From: Aurelia coerulea
Taxonomy: Eukaryota > Cnidaria > Scyphozoa > Semaeostomeae > Ulmaridae
Direction: 5' to 3'
Assembly (NCBI GenBank): GCA_039566865.1
Contig: CM076947.1
Coordinates: forward strand, 5,029,501 to 5,093,500
Length of the DNA stretch: 64,000 nt
A program made the position numbers and the translations under genes. This document shows, piece by piece, positions 32,790 to 44,613 of this stretch (the stretch's first letter is position 1; each line of letters begins with the position of its first letter). Under the pieces are notes generated by a model. That model searched no databases and was not told the origin of the DNA. It saw only the letters and a program-made list of their open reading frames with translations.

Positions 32790-33988
32790 TACTCATGATT
32801 ATGCATGCTTTCATGCAGCTTTCATTTTTTGCTTTGAAACGTTTCTTGCTGAATACATCTTATGTCACTGGGAGTTCAATAGTCATTGCTTGTCCTGAGG
32901 CAGATAATGTCACAATATTATTGTTAAAACATCAGCTTTTGAAAAATCTATTGGAACAATACTCAATCCATCTGTATTGTACAGTGCATAACAAGGTTGT
33001 TGATGTAACAACAGGGAAAACAACTAGAAAACCCAAGGAATCAGCAAATATTGAGGAATTCAGGGCTCTTAGCTCAAAAGTAAAAATGGACTTCTATCTT
33101 CATGTTGGTAAACTGTATCATCTATTAGGCACCAGTGAACATCTAAATGAAACTTTGAATCAAATTGAAAGCCTAGGTGCCCTCAGCATCTATACTGGAA
33201 ATGACAAAAGTCCTGGCATAAGGCATGTAACCACGTCACTTGCTCTAACAGTATATCATGAAGCCTGCAAAGAAGGTGAGCTCACCACACTTGTTGATGA
33301 AAATAGCTTGTTGACTGACAGTGAGTGTTGTAAAAGATAATTTCGGTTGCTCTTTGCCAGGATATACTTCCATATGTATAAAGTTTATGTACGTAAACTG
33401 AGAAATGTTACATGGGATTCATTGATTCAGGATGGTGATCCTAACTTTCGGCTACTGAGGGACATAGGCTGTCAATATGCTAAGGGCCAATTAGACAAGA
33501 CACCTCCAGTTGATAGTGCTTTGGATAAGATATTCTTGAGATCAGTGTTTCAGGCCAATGAATACGATCAAATTTTTGAAGAGTCTATAACATACTTGGA
33601 TCCATTGAACCATGGTTTTGAAGAAATTAAAGGTGGTCTTAGACCAATTTTGAATCGAAATATTGGCCAAGTGGTAGTGGCCAAGTTGTTATTCGCCAGG
33701 TAGACTCTGCAGTATGCAAGGCTTGGAAAATGATTCTCAGGAAAATGCTGCGACATCAGTTGTGACTGTTTAGAGGCTGGTATTAATGAAGCCGGTATTT
33801 CTGATGATGGGAACATCCCGCTCAGTGAAAGTCTCTTGGCAGCTTTGGATTGTAGTTACGACCTCAATTTAACACAACAAAATATATTTGATGTCACCAT
33901 TGGAAACGTTGAAGGGAATGATGATGAGGGCTCTGAAGAACAGTCAGGTTTATTTGATTTCACCAAATGGTTGGACTCTAAAAGATAA
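32790..33988 (+). pseudogene. Unidentified protein, about 400 residues, degenerate
   Basis: One frame reads from about 32790 to 33703 with a single TAA at 33338-33340. It then changes frame near 33704-33780 and continues to a TAA at 33986-33988. Recognisable stretches are SSIVIACPEADNVTILLLKH, KVKMDFYLHVGKLYHLLGTS, SIYTGNDKSPGIRHVTTSLA, FRLLRDIGCQYAKGQLDKTP and an acidic C-terminus ending FDFTKWLDSKR. Long non-repetitive sequence with balanced composition on both sides of single lesions argues for a former real gene. No catalytic signature or zinc-finger family was recognised. The transposon-rich setting makes a transposon protein likely, but that is inference. Confidence 0.45.
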
Positions 33989-34082
33989 ACAAAATCATTT
34001 CAGTCACATATTGTGACAGAAGAGCAAATTTTGTATATAGTGTAATATTATCCTGTTAGGTTTGATTTTGTTGGCAAATGCC

Positions 34083-34130
34083 TTTTGTTCTGTTCTGTTC
34101 TGTTCTGGTTTGTTACATAGTTCTGTTCTG
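34083..34130. repeat. TTCTG-type simple repeat
   Basis: TTCTGTTCTGTTCTGTTCTG and a second partial run sit just left of the mariner-type MITE. Confidence 0.7.
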
Positions 34131-34139
34131 GTTTGTATA

Positions 34140-34538
34140 CCGGGTGAGTAAAAAAAAACGTGGGGTGTTTGGCGGATTGTGACGTCGCTTGTAGCCACCC
34201 GATCGTCATGAAATAAAACGTTTCCGTGCAGCAAAGGTCTAACTTACATTATAAGCCTTACCCCATTAAAATCGGTCACTTGGTGCATTAGTTAAAACGT
34301 ATTTTCTTTGTAAGGCCTTGTATGGGAGTCTTCCAAACTGATGGAATCTTTAGCCAAGGCCCTTCAGCATTTTAGCCTTACCAAAGTTACAGATACATGC
34401 GACCGATTTTAATGAGGTTAGGCTTATGATCTAAGTTAGACTTTTTGCTGCATGGAAAAATTTATTTCACGACGGTCGGGTGGCTACAAGCAACGTCACA
34501 GTCTGCCAAACACCCCACATTTTTTTTTACTCACCCGG
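34140..34538. mobile_element. 399-bp mariner-type MITE with TA duplication
   Basis: CCGGGTGAGTAAAAAAAAAC and its inverse form the ends of inverted repeats of roughly 120 bp that include the motif GTGGGGTGTTTGGC. TA lies directly outside both ends (34138-34139 and 34539-34540), the target preference of Tc1/mariner. No transposase inside. Confidence 0.8.
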
Positions 34539-34610
34539 TATATAAATGTATATGTATTGGTAAACATCAGCTCTGTATGCTGATGGTTACTGTTTGAAGG
34601 CCTCATATGC

Positions 34611-35135
34611 AGCATAGCTTCCAAATCTTTAAAAAGCCTGGTGTAAAATTCAGTTACTTATTTCTTTGAACTGAATGATTTCAAAGAAACTTCAGCTATT
34701 TCTCTGTAATTCTACCGTTGGACTTTTGTGAAATCTTCAATATTTTCAGAATTAGAGTGTTTTTCTTCTTTTTCAAGAATTCAAGAAAAAATTTCAAAAA
34801 TACTTAAAACCATCGTAGTTTCTAAACTGTTTGAAGCAACATGAAATAATTTCAAAGAAAACCATAGTTTATGAATGTCTACAATATGGTATCAAGCAAA
34901 AGTCTGTCACTTTTCTGGTTTATGTTTTAGAAATTTGATGACGTCACACCCTCAAATGAGTTGAAATGTAACATACGCTGAAATTTTAAAAAATATTGAA
35001 AATTTCTGAAAAGTCCAACGGTAGAATTAAAGATAAGTAACTAAAGTTTGTTTCAAGCCACTCAGTCAGAAGAAATAGATCACAGAATTTTACACCCACC
35101 TTTTTAAGTCGAATTAAAGATTTGGAAGCTATGCT
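34611..35135. mobile_element. 525-bp MITE with 9-bp target duplication (Mutator-like)
   Basis: AGCATAGCTTCCAAATCTTT and its inverse are the ends, and CTCATATGC flanks both (34602-34610 and 35136-35144). Similarity between arms continues inward with gaps (TGTAAAATTC, AATTCTACCGTTGGACTTTT). The interior is non-coding. Confidence 0.85.
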
Positions 35136-35167
35136 CTCATATGCATCTCTTGGCAAAACCATGCACC

Positions 35168-35483
35168 ATGAACTTGAACCACCTCTTCATAATTCTAAGT
35201 ACACTCATTTTAACCAACTCTTCCTTGTTCTAGATACACTTCTTGAACCACCTCTTCATGGTTCCACATTCACTAACTTGAAGCACATCTTCCTGGTTCT
35301 AACCACACTTATAATTGAACCACCTCTTCCTGCTTCTAATAACTCTCAATTGAACCATCTCTTCATGGTTCTAAGCACATAATTGAACCACTCTTCATGG
35401 TTCTAGATACACTCAATTGAACCATCTCTTCCTGCTTCTAAATACACTGACTTGAACCACCTCTTCATGGTTCTAAACGCTCA
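35168..35483. repeat. Minisatellite of TTGAACCACCTCTTCATGG units
   Basis: About seven or eight units of 40-50 bp, each with AACCACCTCTTCATGGTTCT and ACACTCA motifs, vary in length and sequence. An 86-residue frame through it is only the translated repeat. Confidence 0.85.
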
Positions 35484-36179
35484 TTCAGCCCCCCCCCCCC
35501 CTCTCTAAAATATTCAATAATACATATTCAAGACCAACTGGCACGTGTTCACGAAAAAAATGAAAAAAAAACAACTTTTTTTAAAATCTTTATAATTTCA
35601 TAAGATTGATTCATGAAACCAAATTATACCAATCAAAGCATTGTTAGAAGGTGAAAATATACTTATAAAGTGAAAAATTTGATTTTTGCAAATCCAAGAT
35701 GGCGGATAGAGAGTTCTGAAAAATGACAAATGCCGCCATAATAGAGAATTTCTCCATACATTTCAATGATAACTACTTCAATGATAAGTGATCGTTGCAT
35801 ACTTCATTTTTCCTTTTGAAAATTTTGTTTTAATTATTGCAAAAAATGCTGAGATCAGCATTTTTTCCCAGCAGTAAGCAAATGAGTTGGAAGGAAGAAG
35901 GAAGGGGGAAATAGGGGGTTGAGGATAGATACTACACCAAAATTCGTTCTAAAATAACCCTTACGTTACGTCCATGGCCTACGCTTGCATCACAGAGAGT
36001 AAAAATTGCCGTGAAGTTCCATGAGTTTTGCGGGAAACGGATAGTTTCATTACATATATCACTAGCATTAGGTTGGTATTGTTAGGCTCATTTTTATTGT
36101 TGTATCGACCAATCAATTCGGGGAAGGGGGCAAAAGACGTTTGTAGTAAGTACACGAGATCATCCTTACTGCGCAGAAT
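35484..36179. other. Spacer without recognised gene
   Basis: A poly-C run at 35490-35501 and AT-rich sequence; no coding motif was recognised. Confidence 0.5.
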
Positions 36180-36765
36180 ATTCAACCCACCGAAGCTGAT
36201 TGGTTTGGAGAAAGCAACATACTCTTTGTTCAGAACAATGGTCCAACGAACTCATATCCCCAACAAGTAGGTCATTCCTTACTTTGGCATGTACGCTTGG
36301 TGGTTTAATGAACCACATAGAGTTAGCACTAAGGCAGTTTCCAGTTTTACGTCATGGCCTCAACAAGGATCATGTTAGAAGAGAAAGAGATCAACAGAAC
36401 TGGAAAGTTGCCCAAGAGATCACCTCTCTTCGTGTTCAGGCGTGCCTGGAAAATATTGTTAATGTCAGTACAGGAGGGGTTCCTGCCAATCCATCTGTAG
36501 AATGGACAATGGCTTTCTAAAAGTCGTCTGGCATTATGTGGACATCTTTTTCAGCCCAGTTCAACCGCTAAAAGAAAGTGTAAAATATTTAGGGTTCGTT
36601 GCCCATGTCCGAAACAATACTTTCATCAAATTTCATATCCAACCAATGCTATGTGGATATTCTGTTTTCAGTACACTCAGCAGTGCACACAATACGCTTC
36701 TTCATAGATTAATATCCCAATATTCCCCGTCCCCTCCTAAGGATGGGCTCAGGTTGCTGTGAGGA
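36180..36765 (+). CDS. Unidentified coding-like fragments
   Basis: Two overlapping frames read well: 36200-36520 (LRQFPVLRHGLNKDHVRRER, NWKVAQEITSLRVQACLENI) and 36502-36762 (LKESVKYLGFVAHVR). The Arg/Asp/Gln-rich middle resembles a nucleic-acid-associated protein, but no family was recognised. They may be one gene broken by a frameshift, or an exon and its shadow. Confidence 0.25.
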
Positions 36766-37270
36766 GTTTTCAGTAAGAACATTTAATATATTGGAAACCA
36801 TCCTGTTTACTCCTTTGGACATATTGTCTGGAATATAAGCCACATGATTCATTTGAATCAGATACGAGCAGACCCAGATTCGCCTTCATTTTGTAGGGCA
36901 CACATCAAAGAAGAAAGTGTTTGGAACAAGTTTCAAAGGCCTGATAGAGTTAAAGTGAAAGTTTGCCTTATTTTCATTAACTTCATTGTCACTTGTGAGA
37001 AGGGGATTTGGAGCTGGATCAATCTTACTCGCTAGACTCTTACCTACTGAGCAAAAGAAACTGTTGCCCTGGAAATACTCTTTTTGTGTACAGTCTCTGA
37101 ACCATTTTCTTTGAGGCCTTCCATATTACTCACGGAGATCCTGGCTTAAAGATGGAAATGAGCAATTAATATTTCATGCCCAGCAAAGAAAAGTATGTTG
37201 CTGCTATGTCAGAGGTTAGAGTGGAGGCAGCAAAGATATAAGGCAAAGATCAAAATACTTCAGATGGAGG

Positions 37271-37820
37271 TTAGAGTGTAGACAGCAAAGATATAAGGCA
37301 TAGGTAAAAAAACATGGCAATCGACCTATTCTTAACAGCTATTTCACCATCAAGGAATTGCTCTTCTTCAAGTGCATAGCTAAAATACTTGAAGATTGCA
37401 GAGACGGAGCAACTATTTCTACCATAAATTATTACCTTCATTGCTTCTGTCTGCTTTCTCCTAAAGTTCTCAACAAACCAGAACGGAAAAATCACCAAAT
37501 GGACTTGTGATATTGTCATAGAATATATTTACTCTTTCCGTTGGAAGATAGATGACAGTGGGAATTGGAATGAGCAGACTATTACAGATGTCATCTTTCA
37601 TTGTACTTGTTACAGTGGCAGTGAGTGCAATGTATCGGATGTCAGGGGGAGAAAGGGACAAAGATTTCCAATGCTTCTATAGCTTGGCCTGAAATCATCT
37701 ACAACAAGATACTCCATGGGTCGTTACCAGATTCTATAACTGGTTGCGCAGTGGCACCATGTCAAGAAGCCTGATAACTGGGTGTGGGCCATTGTGTGGG
37801 GTGGAAGTACCACAAAATTA
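37271..37820 (-). pseudogene. RecQ-like helicase, broken
   Basis: On the minus strand, VDDFRPSYRSIGNL (about 37710-37670) is followed after a frameshift by PPDIRYIALTATVTSTMKDD and ERVNIFYDNI. After another shift comes AMKVIIYGRNSCSVSAIFKY with a later AMFF. These correspond to the DFR..Y, LTATA and IIYCxS blocks of RecQ helicases in correct order. The Walker A and DEAH segments upstream are missing. It lies in the same direction as the OTU-like pseudogene just upstream, and the two may have been one transposon protein set. It is distinct from the fragment at 8.0 kb. Confidence 0.6.
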
Positions 37821-37825
37821 ATTAT

Positions 37826-38032
37826 TTATCTCAAGTAGTAAGTGTCCTTCACATCAAGCTGCTTTAAAAATTTAAATTTTGTTTCCTTCTTCCATCGTCT
37901 TACTGCCCTGGCTGATTTGCCTTCATCTATTTTTAGCTCTTCAAACTGCAGTATCAAATCTGAAGTCAGCCCATGAGTTTGTTCTATTCTCTTAGTCACT
38001 ATATCAATCGCCCTATAATTGTTATCCTCCAA
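37826..38032 (-). CDS. Short charged frame between RecQ-like and OTU-like remnants
   Basis: A 68-residue minus-strand frame contains AIDIVTKRIEQTHGLTSDLI and SARAVRRWKKETKFKFLKQL. It is charged and probably helical. It lies between two pseudogenes of the same direction and may be a piece of the same former gene. Confidence 0.3.
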   Translation of the reverse strand: MEDNNYRAIDIVTKRIEQTHGLTSDLILQFEELKIDEGKSARAVRRWKKETKFKFLKQLDVKDTYYLR

Positions 38033-38418
38033 TAACTCGTTTGTGTGATCAGTGAAATACTTTAATTTTGTGATCTCTTTCTCGATTTAAAGATCCCTTG
38101 ATTTCTGAGTCTCCTCTAAAGTTGACCTAACTTCTTCTCCTACTTGTGTCATGATTTCTCAAGCTGGTCCTGGCAGGATCACCACAAATTTACCGGATTT
38201 TTAAACTTTGTTAAGGTGCACCCTCACAAATTGTAGCAGGATTGCCAGATGTATCAACTTCTTTAGGCACACCATCACTAATTGTAATAATCCCGAAAAT
38301 TGTCTTCTCACGCTCCCATTTTGTAACAAAACTCAACACGCTCACAAAATTCTTTTTTTAAGTAATATATTCCAAATAAAATTTACAATACACATTACGG
38401 ACTACATTACTTACAAAA

Positions 38419-38951
38419 TTACTTTACAATACTACTAGATGCACATCTGAGTGAGTGAAGTTTGGACTGGTCTACCAAACATTCTTCCCTGGGGAGGATT
38501 GTCGAATTAAACATAATTTCCAGACCATTTCTTCTACCAATTTCTATTTTCAAATCATCACCACCTTTTCCCACGGGATAATACACCTCAATGGGCCTTC
38601 CAATGACAGAAGCAAGTGCCAATTCACATAAAAAGGTTGCAGACTGATAATATTTGGCAATTGTAGATGCCTCGAAACATACAGCATGTAAACGATCTTT
38701 TCTTCTGAAGCATCCAGGGCAGCATCTAAGATGCTCATAGCAAATGCGTTGTTGGTACTATTGAAAGCTCCATCATTATGTTTTAATTCCAAAAGGGGAT
38801 GCAGTGCATAATACTTTGCATTCTTGTACATCTCAATAGCTCTGAGACATCTTAAACTAACTGCAAGTGACTCATCACCCACTAAAGCAAAAGAGCAGGC
38901 ATTGAACATACAATTGCCACATCCATTTGCTCTACAAGCAATGATCCACAT
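38419..38951 (-). pseudogene. OTU-like cysteine protease domain, degenerate
   Basis: The minus-strand frame opens near RANGCGNCMFNACSFALVGD, which matches the OTU active-site block (usually ADGDGNCLFNALS) and keeps the catalytic Cys while the preceding Asp is replaced by Cys. It continues SLRCLRAIEMYKNAKYYALH. A shift near 38620 leads into LALASVIGRPIEVYYPVGKG, the later OTU strand region. OTU proteases remove ubiquitin, and OTU-like domains also occur in transposon proteins of animals. Its direction and closeness to the RecQ-like remnant suggest a shared origin. The changed Asp and frameshift make activity unlikely. Confidence 0.6.
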
Positions 38952-39464
38952 TGAGAACTCTACAAAGATACTGACAGAAAATCCTGTCGACAGATGATTT
39001 CAGGCTTAAACAGGGTTGATGTCATGAGTAAATACTATCTGTTAAAAAATTGTTGGTGTACACGTGGGTGAAAGCAAATAGATGGTCAAATTTTTGAGCC
39101 CCTGACTAGCCTTTTATGAAAACAAAAAGTGTACATGATAAAGTTCTTGTTAATCAAGGTCAATGAATGAAATATTTCTAATATTACATCAAAGTCCAAT
39201 TCTTTGTTTAGTGTCTGGTGAGAGCTCTTTCAGCATATTTTGAAACAAAAGTTTAATTAACTCAAAAAGAGATCTCTGCAAATGAATTTTCAAATAATTT
39301 TGTCATGACCGATTTCAGCAAGTATTATTACTTCAAATTCATTCAGCTAATACAATGACACAGACTGCAATTTTGTGTTATTCTTACTGAACTACTATGT
39401 AACCTAATCCTTGTGCCTGCATCTAGGGATCCCAATTTCCATACATGCATCTGGAAATTTGATA
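38952..39464. other. Spacer without recognised gene
   Basis: AT-rich; no motif or repeat recognised. Confidence 0.5.
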
Positions 39465-40010
39465 CACGTTATTTTTATAAGAAACTGCCCATAAGGAACT
39501 CAACTCTCAGATCGCCACAAAAAAAAGAAACTCCAGTGCTGGGAAAATAAGAAACAATTTACTTTGATTAAGGAAATCCTTGGCATACTTTTACTTTCAT
39601 TTGTTTCCTGGTTCTTATTACTCATAAGGCTCTTGAGTAATGTTTAAAATGTTATAGCCCTGAAGAAGTCCTGCATGGCAGGACGAAATATTGGCAAAAA
39701 ATAAATTAATCATATATGCTGTTGTTTTTTGTCGTGCTGCGGTGTTTCTGCCTTTAAATTTATTCATTTTTTCGTCATCGCAAGTATCTTCGGATCCGGC
39801 AATCAACGTTGGTATCGTGGCCTTTACTTTTTCAAATTAATGTTTAAAACCCTGTGTTGCAATGTTCACGAAGGCATAGATAGTGAACATGAAGATTGTT
39901 ATGGAGCATCTAAGAAACTCGTAAGAAACTCTGAGTACTGAAAATCTGAAAGTTTCAAGAAATTTTTAGTGCTGCCTATTGGCCCAATTTTTAGTTTCTC
40001 ATAGACAAAA
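39465..40010. repeat. Interrupted copy of the TTATAAGAAACT repeat
   Basis: The left part (TTATAAGAAACTGCCCATAA, AACTCTCAGATCGCCA) and right part (GAGTACTGAAAATCTGAAAG, TTTTTAGTTTCTCATAGAC) match the two halves of a shorter copy at 59700-59950. The 39-kb copy is split by extra sequence that includes a small GTCCTGCATGGCAGGAC hairpin. Confidence 0.55.
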
Positions 40011-40592
40011 TTTGTTTTACAAGAAAGTAATCAGTGAATTCACAATAGTAAAGATCACAAAAAATGATATTTATTCAAATGTACTGAATTTCAGTTGGAA
40101 TAAGGTTGAAAAAGCTACACTAGCTGTCACAATGCATTTAGATGTCATTCGTCGATCGATCAATCAAACTTGGTTAAAGTGTTGGACATTGCTGAGAAAA
40201 ATGACTCATTGTATGAATTTGAGAATGTTTATCTGGGGCTGGGTGGTGGATTATTTAATTTTGAATCATTTAGATATTTTAAATACTTTGGTTTTGTTCA
40301 TGTTCGTATTAATCCTGAATCCTGAAGGGTGCATAACATGTTATGGTTTGGCTCAGCATGACCGGACATGGAAGGATCCTGGGACCTTACTTCGTCTAAG
40401 GAATATTGAATTCTAGGGAATACTTACGCATAGTGAGATATAATTTTGGAGCTCTCATATTTCTGAAAACTGACAGAAATGATGTAAGGTTTCCAAGCAT
40501 CATTATCATCTGCCTTTACGAATTTAGTTTCTTTTTTATGTTTTTACACCTTATTTTTCCAATCCAATGGATAAGCTTGCGTCATCATCGGA

Positions 40593-41085
40593 GTGAATCC
40601 TTACAAACAAATCATGGAGCAAGAATTTAAAAAGATAGTGGAGATTTTGAAAAAGCAAGACAAAAACTTAAACAAGAGATTGGATGAGTTATCAAGCAAG
40701 ATCGACAATGTAAATGATGTTATGCAGGGGAAGCTAAAAGGATCGAGTCGACAGCTGCGAAAAGTCTTCAATTTTCATCAACGAGCAGTACGAAAATAAA
40801 AAAAGACCATGGAAAACCTCATGAAGCATCAAATAAAATTAGAAGAGTCTAACACCAAGCTCACGAAAGAAGTTGCTGTCTTGAGAAAGGAACTGAACGT
40901 TCAACAAGGTCAACTAAATAAGTTACAACAATACAGCCGTTGTGAATGTTTAGAAATTAACGAAGTGACGCCATCTGAAGATGAGAACCCAGAAGATATC
41001 GTGATCAAAATTTTTAAAATTCATGATTATGTTTGCAAGATGGTGACCCCTCACAAAACAGTGCTTTTGCAAAGAAAGGAATGAA
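40593..41085 (+). pseudogene. LINE ORF1-type coiled-coil protein fragment
   Basis: A single frame with one TAA at 40797-40799 encodes a Lys/Glu-rich coiled coil (ILKKQDKNLNKRLDELSSKI, NTKLTKEVAVLRKELNVQQG) followed by QYSRCECLEINEVTPSEDEN and PEDIVIKIF. The QYSRRxCLEIxGVP signature after a coiled coil is characteristic of ORF1 proteins of animal LINEs, which bind the element RNA. The sequence ends at 41085 before the C-terminal half, close to a MITE. No reverse transcriptase follows. Confidence 0.7.
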
Positions 41086-41172
41086 GCCAGTCAACTCAGA
41101 GCTTGCCCCAAAGCCTAGTGAACTGCTCATAGATGAAAAAACTCGCTTTTTGAAAAAGTTAAAAGGCCAGGT

Positions 41173-41403
41173 CTAAAACGCGGACATCATGGACATGTCT
41201 GCGCCATTTGCAAGTCCGAGTGTTGGGTTTCACATTGGGAAAAACCTAAAGCACCAACATCGCGGACATTTTCCAGTTCTTCGAAATATGGTGTTGATAA
41301 CCACGTTTCCACGATCTTTATGCACACCGCTTCACAGAGAGTCACAGAGAGATAGTTGTTGGCAATTTTCTTCATGTCCGTGAAATCAATGTCCGTGTTT
41401 TAG
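41173..41403. mobile_element. 231-bp MITE with CTAAAACGCGGAC ends
   Basis: CTAAAACGCGGACATCATGG with ACATG on the left is mirrored by CATGTCCGTGAAATCAATGT and CCGTGTTTTAG on the right. The interior is non-coding and no clear target duplication is seen. Confidence 0.65.
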
Positions 41404-43770
41404 GTTTTCACATGAGTGGAAAAATAACATCTCCACTTCAGCAGTTCGTTCTGTTGGCGACAATCAGTTTGAGAAGCCAGATGTCCTTCCTTTAACATCG
41501 GAAGAGATACCAGCTTCAATGGGGAGGTTGATGTTGACTCCTTTGTTACATGAATGGAGATTTTTGGCAGAGATTACAGCATCGGGTCTTGTTAACAAAC
41601 AAACGTCGCGGTAATGGATGCAACAAACTGACAATTCAAGAGTTTGAATCAAGACCGAAATGGTCAGATCATCAGATAGAAGATGTCATCGACTCTCTAC
41701 AACTATTAGAAAAGGAGCTGTGCAAACGGTACGTTTATCTTTTGAGAGCTATAGTTTGAAACTGTGTTGATTCTATCCAAAGCTAACCTGTTCATAGCAA
41801 CTTTTGCAGTCCAATCAGTGACCACCTGATATTCAGCGTGGTTAAATTTCTGTCTTTATCTTCAATCTTTTGAATTTCTTTTGAATTTTGTTTTGCTGCA
41901 ACCATCTGTGATTGGAAACTGTCTTTCGTACATGACTTACTAATATATTTGGTGAAATTGCAGCTCTTTAATGAATTTGACTGGAAGAAAGTCCCCGAAA
42001 AAGAACAAAAATTATATTTCATCTTGAGCCATGACAAGTTAATAATTAGCTAATTAGATATTCCAGTTAAGTTATCACAATCTTCAGTTATGAATTATTG
42101 ATTAAACTTATCATGCAATTTTCTTCACTCAATTGTCAATTTAAATCTACGTAAAAATGGAAATATTTGTCATTTACCTGTCGGTCAAATTTGCAATTCA
42201 ATAAATGCATGAAATTTGTCTAATTTACAGACATACCTCTCTGCTTTCAGCCAAATCACAGAAAAAAGTTATTTATGAACGCATCTCTATAATTTCTTAG
42301 AAAAGCATGAAATTAATGGGATTGTTGTGAATGTTTGGACACTCAAACCCAGGTGCACCTCAACTTAAGCCCATTGAACAGCAGACCCTCAACATGTTGT
42401 GTAACCCCTTTCAAGCAAGTTAGGCTTGATAATTAGAAAAATGTGTAAAATCTTATGGTTTCATTCAAGAAGGGAATACCCTCTGAACACATAGGCTTGT
42501 ATTTTCAGTTAGATACTTGCCTTCAATACAACTTGTGGATGGGCAACCAGACCATATGTCCATGCATAAGTCATAATATGCCATCACAATTCTGCCTCCT
42601 CCACTTCTTCTTCCAAGATCCACGGCTTTTTTGTACTTTACGCGTAACTGCTTAACTTTGGCAGCTACTCTTTCCTTTGTAACATTTTCCAGCGTCGTAG
42701 CTTTTGGAAACTCTTCCTCTTCTAAAATTCGCTGAGCACCTTCTTAACAATGGGCGTGGCAAAACTGCTGCAATTTTCACTCACATAAAGATTTCCTTAT
42801 AAAAAGTGACATACATTAGGATTCTGAGCTTTCTTCCGCTATCGTATGATTGTGTACTCAGCTGCTCTTTGAAAATGACTTATCATTGCAAGAAAGCTTT
42901 TGGGCTCATTGTTTGAGGCCCGATTTCTTGTGAATTCTTTGGTTCTCACAACGGCGCTCCAACGAAAAATGGCCCCTAAATTTTGGGATAAATCACGCTT
43001 TTTTGGCAAATTTGTCTGATTCCACATTTTAACATCAAATTCTTCCTATTCATGCAAAAAACCAAGTAAAAATTGCATGCAAGGTGGAAAAGTCACGGCG
43101 CTCCAAAATTAAAAAAACTTAAAATAAACATTTCCAGATAAGTTTCTTTTGAACTCTATTGAGAACCGTCAGAAATCATATTTCACGCAAATATCGATGC
43201 AAATACTGACTAAAGGCTAATAAAGGCAAACTTTGCCGACATTATTAATGTTTAAAGTAGGGAGCAGCGTTGACAAATTTGATCACTTTCTCAATTTTCC
43301 AGACAGTGCAAATCCGCCTTGCTGCTATGCAACAGGTATATTCTTCTTCAACAAAAGTTGTGGATTACAATTCATCGGTCACAATAGACCATTCAATGCC
43401 GTCCAGGGTGAATGCAAGTTTGGTGGAGCGAATTTAATCTCATTGAAAATGAATGAATAGTAAGAGAATTGGCTAACGGTACATTTGAAAATAAGACAAT
43501 TGCACTGCGGACGCGCAGAATTTGCACTGATTCAAAAGGAACTTTGTTTTCCAGTTCTCTTTGATAACTGTGATGTTTTCAGACCAACATCATTGGCAGG
43601 TTTCATGCACAAGAGAAGTCTCGCTGAACATAATGGAAACAATTTTGCATAATTTGATGACGTCATAGTTCTGATGGATGAACCAGTAACAATGAAAACA
43701 TTAACATCTGAAGTACTCTGGAGTTAGCTCTTTAGGATATCTTTTTACGAATATTTCCTTGATCTTATCA
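41404..43770. other. Mostly unassigned sequence
   Basis: A 70-residue frame at 41550-41759 (SRPKWSDHQIEDVIDSLQLL) reads coding-like but was not recognised. The rest shows no repeat pair or motif. Confidence 0.45.
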
Positions 43771-43774
43771 CATT

Positions 43775-44165
43775 TTGATTTTACAGTCTCCAAGTCCTTC
43801 CCTTCAAATAAACATTCTGCAGCGTATGCCTTTACTGATTCAAGCAAGAGTTCAATCTCTTGGTCAGTCTACACAAATTTGGATCTTCAGATACGAGTTG
43901 GTACGATTCCCTTCCATGCCAGAGCAAGAAGCTGGAATTGAGTTTGTGCCAGTGAGGAAGAGAGCCCTGCTGGTCACAATCCCGGATGCCCACCCAACAT
44001 CTCGGACAATGAGATCCGAGACCATCTAAGCTATTACGGAACTGTCCTACGAATCTGGAAACAAACGTGGGAAGGATTCCCAAACATTTTCAATGGCTAA
44101 AATAATAAATTATGCCGGAAGTGCTATGATAAACAACAACATGTCATTCCCCCAAACTTTGAAAA
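43775..44165 (+). pseudogene. Gag/ORF1-like RNA-binding fragment
   Basis: The frame from 43775 gives FVPVRKRALLVTIPDAHPTS. After a one-base shift it gives NISDNEIRDHLSYYGTVLRI, WEGFPNIFNG and, after a stop, LCRKCYDKQQH. An S/DNEIRDxLSYYG block followed by GFPxxFNG and a Cys-x2-Cys resembles the RRM-like and zinc-knuckle region of gag-like ORF1 proteins of animal retrotransposons. Very degenerate. Confidence 0.4.
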
Positions 44166-44430
44166 ATCATTGTGACGAAACTGGTGGTCCGATTTTGAAA
44201 ATGTTTGCTTTGTGTTGACCCCTGACAACCCCTTTTCATGGAGGATATTAAATGCCACAAGTTTTTCAAACTTCGTTTTTTCCTATTTATTCCATCCTCT
44301 GGATCACTGTGCCGTGGTTAAATATCAACATCCGCGTCACAGGTGCCTCACCAAGCAATCTCCAATTTTGAACAGAGGGATGTCTCCTAAGATTTATGGA
44401 CTGTTCTTTGATCTGGGTGGCGCACTCTAC

Positions 44431-44613
44431 TTGGAGAGTTAACAGATCTGTGGTAAATTGTAGGAAGCCTCTTTCCACCTTATTTGCTAGCAAGATATTT
44501 TGTTGGTAGCAAGGAAATCTCTTGCTAGCAAATAAGGTGGAAAGAGGCTTCCTACAATTGACCACAGATCTGTTAACTCTCCAAGAGATTTCCTTGCTAC
44601 CAACAAAATATCT
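44431..44613. repeat. Interlocked inverted repeats A-B-A'-B'
   Basis: Arm A (44431-44494, 64 bp) is the inverse of 44521-44584 with one mismatch. Segment B (44493-44520, 28 bp) is the exact inverse of 44586-44613. The order is A, B, inverse A, inverse B, so each pair encloses part of the other. Confidence 0.95.

Noticed and set aside
35122..35382. 86-residue frame with repeated EPPLHxS motifs
   Set aside because: It is the translated AACCACCTCTTCATGG minisatellite.
35168..35483. Regularly repeated units as a CRISPR array
   Set aside because: Units are contiguous and variable, without constant repeats plus unique spacers, and the context is eukaryotic.
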